Shown: piece after piece, positions 62,867 to 64,000 of the stretch
How positions within the stretch are numbered: position 1 is the stretch's first letter
How the letters are laid out: every line of letters begins with the position of its first letter
Source of the DNA: Marinobacter psychrophilus
GTDB lineage: Bacteria > Pseudomonadota > Gammaproteobacteria > Pseudomonadales > Oleiphilaceae
Assembly (NCBI RefSeq): GCF_001043175.1
Contig: NZ_CP011494.1
Coordinates: 3,534,001-3,598,000, forward strand
Direction of reading: 5' to 3'
DNA: 64,000 bases
Notes under the pieces: model-generated
Told to the model about the DNA's origin: nothing
Seen by the model: the letters and a program-made list of their open reading frames with translations, nothing else
Database searches by the model: none
Program-made: the position numbers and the translations under genes

Positions 62867-63144
62867 TGTCCACCAAATCTACGTTTGAGGTGAAAATTCT
62901 CGACAAGGAATACCTGGTTACCTGCCCCGAACAGGAACAAGAGGCATTGTTGCGATCGGCACGACATCTGGACCGTAAAATGCGGGAGATCCGTAACAGC
63001 GGCAAGGTGTTTGGCACCGAACGAATTGCGGTGATGGCGGCGCTGAATATCACCAACGAAATGTTGGAGCGCGACACCATGTCAGAAGGCAGCAGCACGT
63101 TGCTAAAGGCTATGGACGACAAGCTGAACATCGCCCTAAAATAA
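62866..63144 (+). CDS. zapA: cell division protein ZapA
   Basis: ZapA promotes FtsZ bundling at the division ring. The 92-residue protein starts FEVKILDKEYLVTCPEQEQE (about residues 5-24), then LLRSARHLDRKMREIRNSGK and FGTERIAVMAALNITNEML (about 48-66), the classical ZapA core. The C terminus is a short coiled helix. It is followed by the 6S RNA gene, as in other gammaproteobacteria. Confidence 0.92.
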   Translation: MSTKSTFEVKILDKEYLVTCPEQEQEALLRSARHLDRKMREIRNSGKVFGTERIAVMAALNITNEMLERDTMSEGSSTLLKAMDDKLNIALK

Positions 63145-63200
63145 AAAAATTTTATAAAACAGCAACAAACGACGATTTTTAACGGAATGACCAAGAGCAC

Positions 63201-63231
63201 TTGCAATAGGCACCCAACTTGACCTTATAAT
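63201..63231 (+). promoter_or_regulatory. promoter of the 6S RNA gene
   Basis: TTGCAA (63201-63206) and a perfect TATAAT (63226-63231) lie 19 bases apart, about 9 bases before the predicted 5' end. The spacer is slightly long. Confidence 0.6.
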
Positions 63232-63240
63232 GGAATCACC

Positions 63241-63414
63241 TTCCTGGGCTGTGCGCTCGTCGGGTACGTCCTCGAGCCGATGCGCTTTACCCAGGTGGCC
63301 ACTTTAGGGCATTGTGAGCATGTCCCCTGCGGGGGAAAGCCTAATATGTCACAGCGGTCACCGACCTTGAACTTGGGTTCAAGGACCTACATCCGATAAC
63401 GGCAGCCCGGGAAG
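63241..63414 (+). ncRNA. ssrS: 6S RNA
   Basis: Placed between zapA and fau, the standard position. The 5' end TTCCTGGGCTGTG pairs with the 3' end CGGCAGCCCGGGAA to form the terminal stem, and the arms GTACGTCCTCGAGCC and GTTCAAGGACCTAC fall where the family has its paired internal arms around a central bubble. Length of about 175 fits. 6S RNA binds sigma-70 RNA polymerase in stationary phase. Confidence 0.82.
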
Positions 63415-63421
63415 CTTTATT

Positions 63422-64000
63422 TTGAGCGACAGCATCGCCCACCCTTCTTTTTTACCGTCTTCTGCACACCAGAACACTTCACGCAATCAGTTACGAAGAC
63501 AATTGCGCCAGCAACGCAACGCGTTGTCTTCCTTGCAACAAAGACACGCATCGCAGCAACTGGCCAAGCGCCTGTTAGCCAACCCCGATCTTTATCGCGC
63601 CCGCCACCTTGCCATTTATTGTCCAAACGATGGTGAAATTAGTCCCCTGCCCTATATGCGGGCTGCGCGTCGTCGCGGAATACGTGTTTACTTACCGGTA
63701 TTGCATCCACTTATACCCGGAAAATTGGTTTTCAGCCCTTACACGTCGCACACCCGCCTGCGGCCAAATCGTTTTGGCATTGCGGAGCCTGCGTTTAGCG
63801 CCGGCCTGAAACGGCCAGCCTGGGCAATGGACGCAATATTGTTTCCGCTGGTAGGGTTTGACGAGCGAGGAGGAAGACTGGGCATGGGCGGGGGGTTTTA
63901 CGACCGGACATTTGCCTTTAGTCGCACTCGGCCAAGACTCGCACCCAAGCTAATTGGCCTGGCTCATGATTTTCAGAGGGTGGAAAGCTTACCGATTGAG
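63422..64000 (+). CDS. fau: 5-formyltetrahydrofolate cyclo-ligase (partial, runs off the end)
   Basis: The frame stays open from a TTG at 63422 to the window edge (193 codons). It converts 5-formyltetrahydrofolate to the methenyl form with ATP. The N terminus has QLRRQLRQQRNALSSLQQ, then HLAIYCPNDGEISPLPYM, and the catalytic loop GRLGMGGGFYDRTFAF near residue 158, the family signature. GGGAAG lies about 8 bases before the TTG, and no ATG start fits upstream. The gene overlaps the end of 6S RNA closely, as in other species where they may be co-transcribed. Confidence 0.9.
   Translation, partial: MSDSIAHPSFLPSSAHQNTSRNQLRRQLRQQRNALSSLQQRHASQQLAKRLLANPDLYRARHLAIYCPNDGEISPLPYMRAARRRGIRVYLPVLHPLIPGKLVFSPYTSHTRLRPNRFGIAEPAFSAGLKRPAWAMDAILFPLVGFDERGGRLGMGGGFYDRTFAFSRTRPRLAPKLIGLAHDFQRVESLPIE

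Noticed and set aside
1..64000. CRISPR arrays, tRNA or rRNA genes, prophage
   Set aside because: No regularly spaced repeats, cloverleaf-like genes, rRNA sequence or phage structural genes were seen.

Overview
The window looks like a chromosome segment of a marine gammaproteobacterium, most plausibly Marinobacter or a close relative. I infer this from gene content only: a dddD-type DMSP locus, a WS/DGAT-like acyltransferase, the ubiE-ubiJ-ubiB-hisI-hisE-tatABC-rsmE string, and the ubiI-ubiH-pepP-ygfB / zapA-6S RNA-fau neighbourhood. No species call is possible without a search.

The left half (about 2.5-28.6 kb) is accessory and metabolic. It holds a phnD-phnC-phnE-phnM operon (phosphonate import plus an orphan PhnM), a stretch of decayed DNA (truncated csaA, IS66 and IS3 scraps), a GC-rich guanidino/arginine cassette (enhancer-binding regulator, guanidinobutyrase-like ureohydrolase, YjiH-type membrane protein, 2-ketoarginine decarboxylase, aldehyde dehydrogenase), and a complete 2-aminoethylphosphonate (AEP) region: GntR regulator, EamA permease, ABC importer with a fused double permease, an IMPase-like phosphatase, and phnW-phnX-HD protein. 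A 12-base palindrome, TGGTnTAnACCA, recurs at the AEP promoters and defines a likely GntR regulon. The arginine cassette has a textbook -24/-12 sigma-54 promoter preceded by three TyrR-box-like repeats, which explains how its divergent regulator should work.

From 28.7 to 36.2 kb lies a DMSP cleavage locus: dddD divergent from dddT-dddB-dddC-dddR. The BCCT transporter dddT is a wreck with two internal deletions and a frameshift, while the enzymes are intact.

The right half is mostly housekeeping: cheV, mqo, a Ca/Na antiporter, msrB, msrA, fumC, the acyltransferase, ubiquinone biosynthesis (ubiE, J, B, H, I), hisI, hisE, tatABC, rsmE, pepP, UPF0149, a zapB-like protein, zapA, 6S RNA and the start of fau. 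Within the usually contiguous ygfB-zapA region sits a Zrg-like zinc module (DUF2796, DUF3299, ABC ATPase, FtsX-type permease) with a near-perfect Zur box. No tRNA, rRNA, CRISPR array or intact insertion sequence was seen.
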